A DNA stretch of 64,000 bases. It comes from Sphingobacterium thalpophilum (lineage in GTDB: Bacteria > Bacteroidota > Bacteroidia > Sphingobacteriales > Sphingobacteriaceae). The translations under genes were made by a program, and so were the position numbers. Positions 62,839-64,000 of this stretch are shown here, in pieces (position 1 is the stretch's first letter; each line of letters starts with the position of its first letter). The notes under the pieces are model-generated. The model saw only the letters and a list, made by a program, of their open reading frames with translations. It was not told the DNA's origin and made no database searches. Location: positions 2,170,001 through 2,234,000 of the forward strand of contig NZ_LR590484.1 of NCBI RefSeq assembly GCF_901482695.1, given 5' to 3'.

Positions 62839-62937
62839 ATGAAACAAGATTACTTCTCAAAAAAACGATCACGGTTAGTTTCCGAAAATCAGTTGAAGAT
62901 CAGCTTTACAGTTGGGGCTGAGCGAATGTGTAGCTAG
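62839..62937 (+). CDS. Small ORF, 32 codons, ending Met-Cys-Ser (candidate leader peptide)
   Basis: An ATG at 62839, preceded by AGAAAAGA, opens a frame of 32 codons ending in TAG. The peptide starts MKQDYFSKKRSR and ends TVGAERMCS; it is basic in the first half. It lies between a -7 box and an intrinsic terminator that ends 56 bases after its stop, which is the layout of a leader peptide with attenuation or of a free-standing small gene. I do not recognise it from sequence; the codon choice looks natural and the frame has a purposeful composition. Cysteine near the C-terminus and the neighbouring putative sulfate exporter make sulfur-linked control thinkable, nothing more. Confidence 0.5.
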   Translation: MKQDYFSKKRSRLVSENQLKISFTVGAERMCS

Positions 62938-62942
62938 AATTT

Positions 62943-62962
62943 CTCTCTTATACTCTCTTATA
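62943..62962 (+). repeat. Tandem 10-base repeat
   Basis: CTCTCTTATA occurs twice in direct tandem, right between the small ORF stop (62935-62937) and the terminator (62967). Pyrimidine-rich, single-stranded in the predicted RNA; may be a protein-binding or pausing site, or simply a slippage duplication. Confidence 0.6.
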
Positions 62963-62966
62963 TTGG

Positions 62967-62993
62967 AAAAGGGAAGCCGAAGCTTCCCTTTTT
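62967..62993 (+). terminator. Intrinsic terminator upstream of the TonB receptor
   Basis: AAAAGGGAAGC, loop CGAA, GCTTCCCTTTTT: perfect 11-bp stem with stable GNRA-like tetraloop and T-run. It sits in front of, not behind, the receptor gene, so expression of the receptor needs read-through or a further promoter between 62993 and 63068, where none is obvious. Confidence 0.9.
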
Positions 62994-63005
62994 AAAGTTT
63001 TAACA

Positions 63006-63071
63006 ATGAAACAAGTATCGATTGGCGTTGGCACTTGTTTAAGTTCACTATTAAACTGTATAAATTTATGA
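63006..63071 (+). CDS. Mini-ORF, 21 codons, overlapping the receptor start
   Basis: ATG at 63006 opens MKQVSIGVGTCLSSLLNC and ends in a TGA that overlaps the receptor ATG (ATGA at 63068-63071). This arrangement fits translational coupling. Its first ten bases, ATGAAACAAG, are identical to those of the 32-codon ORF upstream. The frame may be chance; the exact overlap and the repeated start are the arguments for it. Confidence 0.35.
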   Translation: MKQVSIGVGTCLSSLLNCINL

Positions 63072-64000
63072 AAAAAAATGCTATTTTTCGAATTAGCGTC
63101 ATTTTAGGCCTCGTGCTGACGGGTATATCACAGAGTTATGGCCAAGTAGAAAATCCAAAACCTATTATAAATGCTTCATTGACAGGTACGGTAATCGATG
63201 CGGTCACGAAAGAACCCCTGCAGGGAGTCACTGTTCAGCTGGAAGCCGTGACACATCAGGTGAAAACCGATAGCAAAGGTGTTTTCCAGTTTGTCACAGG
63301 ACAAAAATTGCCTTTTACCCTGATTGTTTCTATCGTTGGATACCAGACCCGTCGGATTGTGGTTGAACAGTCGCCTGCGGTGATTGAGCTTACTCCCCGG
63401 CTGGAGGCACTGGATCAGGTGGTGGTCACGGCGCGCAGAAGAAAAGAGCAATTACAGGATGTGCCAATTCCCGTGTCGATTATCCGCGGAACAGCATTGG
63501 AAGATGCGGGAGCATTTAACGTCAACAGATTAAAAGAGCTTGTTCCCACCGTACAGCTTTACTCCTCGAATGCACGTAATACGACACTCAATATTCGGGG
63601 GCTGGGCTCAACCTATGGCCTCACCAATGATGGTATCGACCCCGGTGTGGGATTTTATTTGGACGGCGTTTATATTGCACGCCCGGCAGCTACCTGGCTG
63701 GATTTTATTGATATCGACTAGATAGAAGTGCTGCGGGGCCCACAGGGAACCCTCTTTGGAAAGAACACCACAGCTGGAGCTTTTAACATTACCTCGCGTC
63801 TGCCGCAGTTCACGCCCGAAGCGAATGTTGAAGTGAGTTACGGGAATCAGGGATTTATTCAGGCGAAGACATCGATTTCAGGACCGCTGGCCAAAAATTT
63901 AGCTGCCCGGGCCTCTTTTTCAGGAACGCAGCGGGATGGTAACCTCTTCAATGTGCATACCAACCGCAAGATTAATGATATCAATAATTTGGGATTTAGG
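63068..64000 (+). pseudogene. TonB-dependent receptor interrupted by an amber codon (continues past the window)
   Basis: Start ATG at 63068 (MKKNAIFRIS), signal peptide ending SYGQ, carboxypeptidase-regulatory-like domain (ASLTGTVIDAVTKEPLQGVTV), then the plug (VVVTARRRKEQLQDVPIPVSII; LNIRGLG; GVGFYLDGVYIARP). At codon 218 (63719-63721) the frame reads GAC TAG ATA GAA, giving DID-stop-IEVLRGPQGTLFGKN. In relatives this position is Gln or Arg (D-R/Q-IEVLRGPQG), so a CAG-to-TAG change explains it. The same frame then stays open to the window end with a normal barrel start. The receptor is truncated unless the stop is suppressed or is a sequencing error. Cargo is unknown. Confidence 0.88.

Noticed and set aside
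63719-63721. Recoded TAG (pyrrolysine or programmed read-through)
   Set aside because: There is no sign of a recoding element, and a single C-to-T change from the usual Gln codon is the simpler explanation.

Overview
The window is a stretch of bacterial chromosome from a Bacteroidota, most likely a Sphingobacteriaceae member such as Sphingobacterium. The pointers are: promoters of the Bacteroidota type (TTTG, about 20 bases, TAnnTTTG) in front of many genes with almost no Shine-Dalgarno signal; families largely confined to the phylum (GLPGLI, DUF4271, DUF2723, PCMD, TonB-receptor plug proteins with a carboxypeptidase-like N-terminal domain, a long Ala/Glu tail on ribosomal protein S16); and a beta-oxidation enzyme with the dehydrogenase half first. 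Most of the window is ordinary core genome. I see no tRNA or rRNA gene, prophage, transposase or CRISPR array.

Layout. 1-5.7 kb: start of a sensor kinase, gltX, then an EmrAB-like efflux pair (MFS plus HlyD adaptor) divergent from an AraC regulator. 5.75-6.26 kb: non-coding DNA packed with degenerate short repeats and competing hairpins. 6.3-14.5 kb: a SNF2 helicase, dapF, an HtrA protease, low-molecular-weight phosphatase, small unknown genes, cyclophilin, exonuclease III. 14.7-22.5 kb: Mrp/ApbC, a GT51 transglycosylase with a long AsmA-like front part, hpt, tag, DUF4271-hemD, a JmjC-like cupin protein. 22.7-28.9 kb: an AddB/AddA-like recombination nuclease-helicase pair. 29-35.5 kb: a lipoprotein, rpsP, rimM, a SAM-I riboswitch in front of metF, and a large DUF2723 membrane protein. 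35.6-40.3 kb (minus strand): glnS, a beta-carbonic anhydrase with a SulP transporter, a small exported protein. 40.4-50.9 kb: HerA-like ATPase, nucleotidyltransferase, TIGR02117 protein, dnaK, a translationally overlapping TonB-receptor/GLPGLI pair, a thioredoxin-fold protein, an ankyrin lipoprotein. 51-54.5 kb: YjbR protein, a frameshifted PCMD lipoprotein with its beta-barrel partner, a 2-oxoglutarate oxygenase. 54.8-61.1 kb: a MarR regulator followed by a complete fatty-acid beta-oxidation operon. 61.2-64 kb: a YeiH-type transporter and a TonB receptor.

The most unusual stretch is 62.7-63.07 kb, in front of the last TonB receptor. It holds, in order, a good -7 promoter box, a leader that can fold as a three-way junction, an unannotated 32-codon ORF ending Met-Cys-Ser, a tandem 10-base repeat, a textbook intrinsic terminator, and a 21-codon mini-ORF whose stop overlaps the receptor start (ATGA). 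This looks like an attenuation system or a small stand-alone peptide gene, and I do not recognise it. The receptor itself carries an in-frame amber codon exactly where the family normally has Gln or Arg. With the PCMD frameshift, that makes two broken surface-protein genes in an otherwise intact region. Paired hairpins and intrinsic terminators separate most convergent genes.
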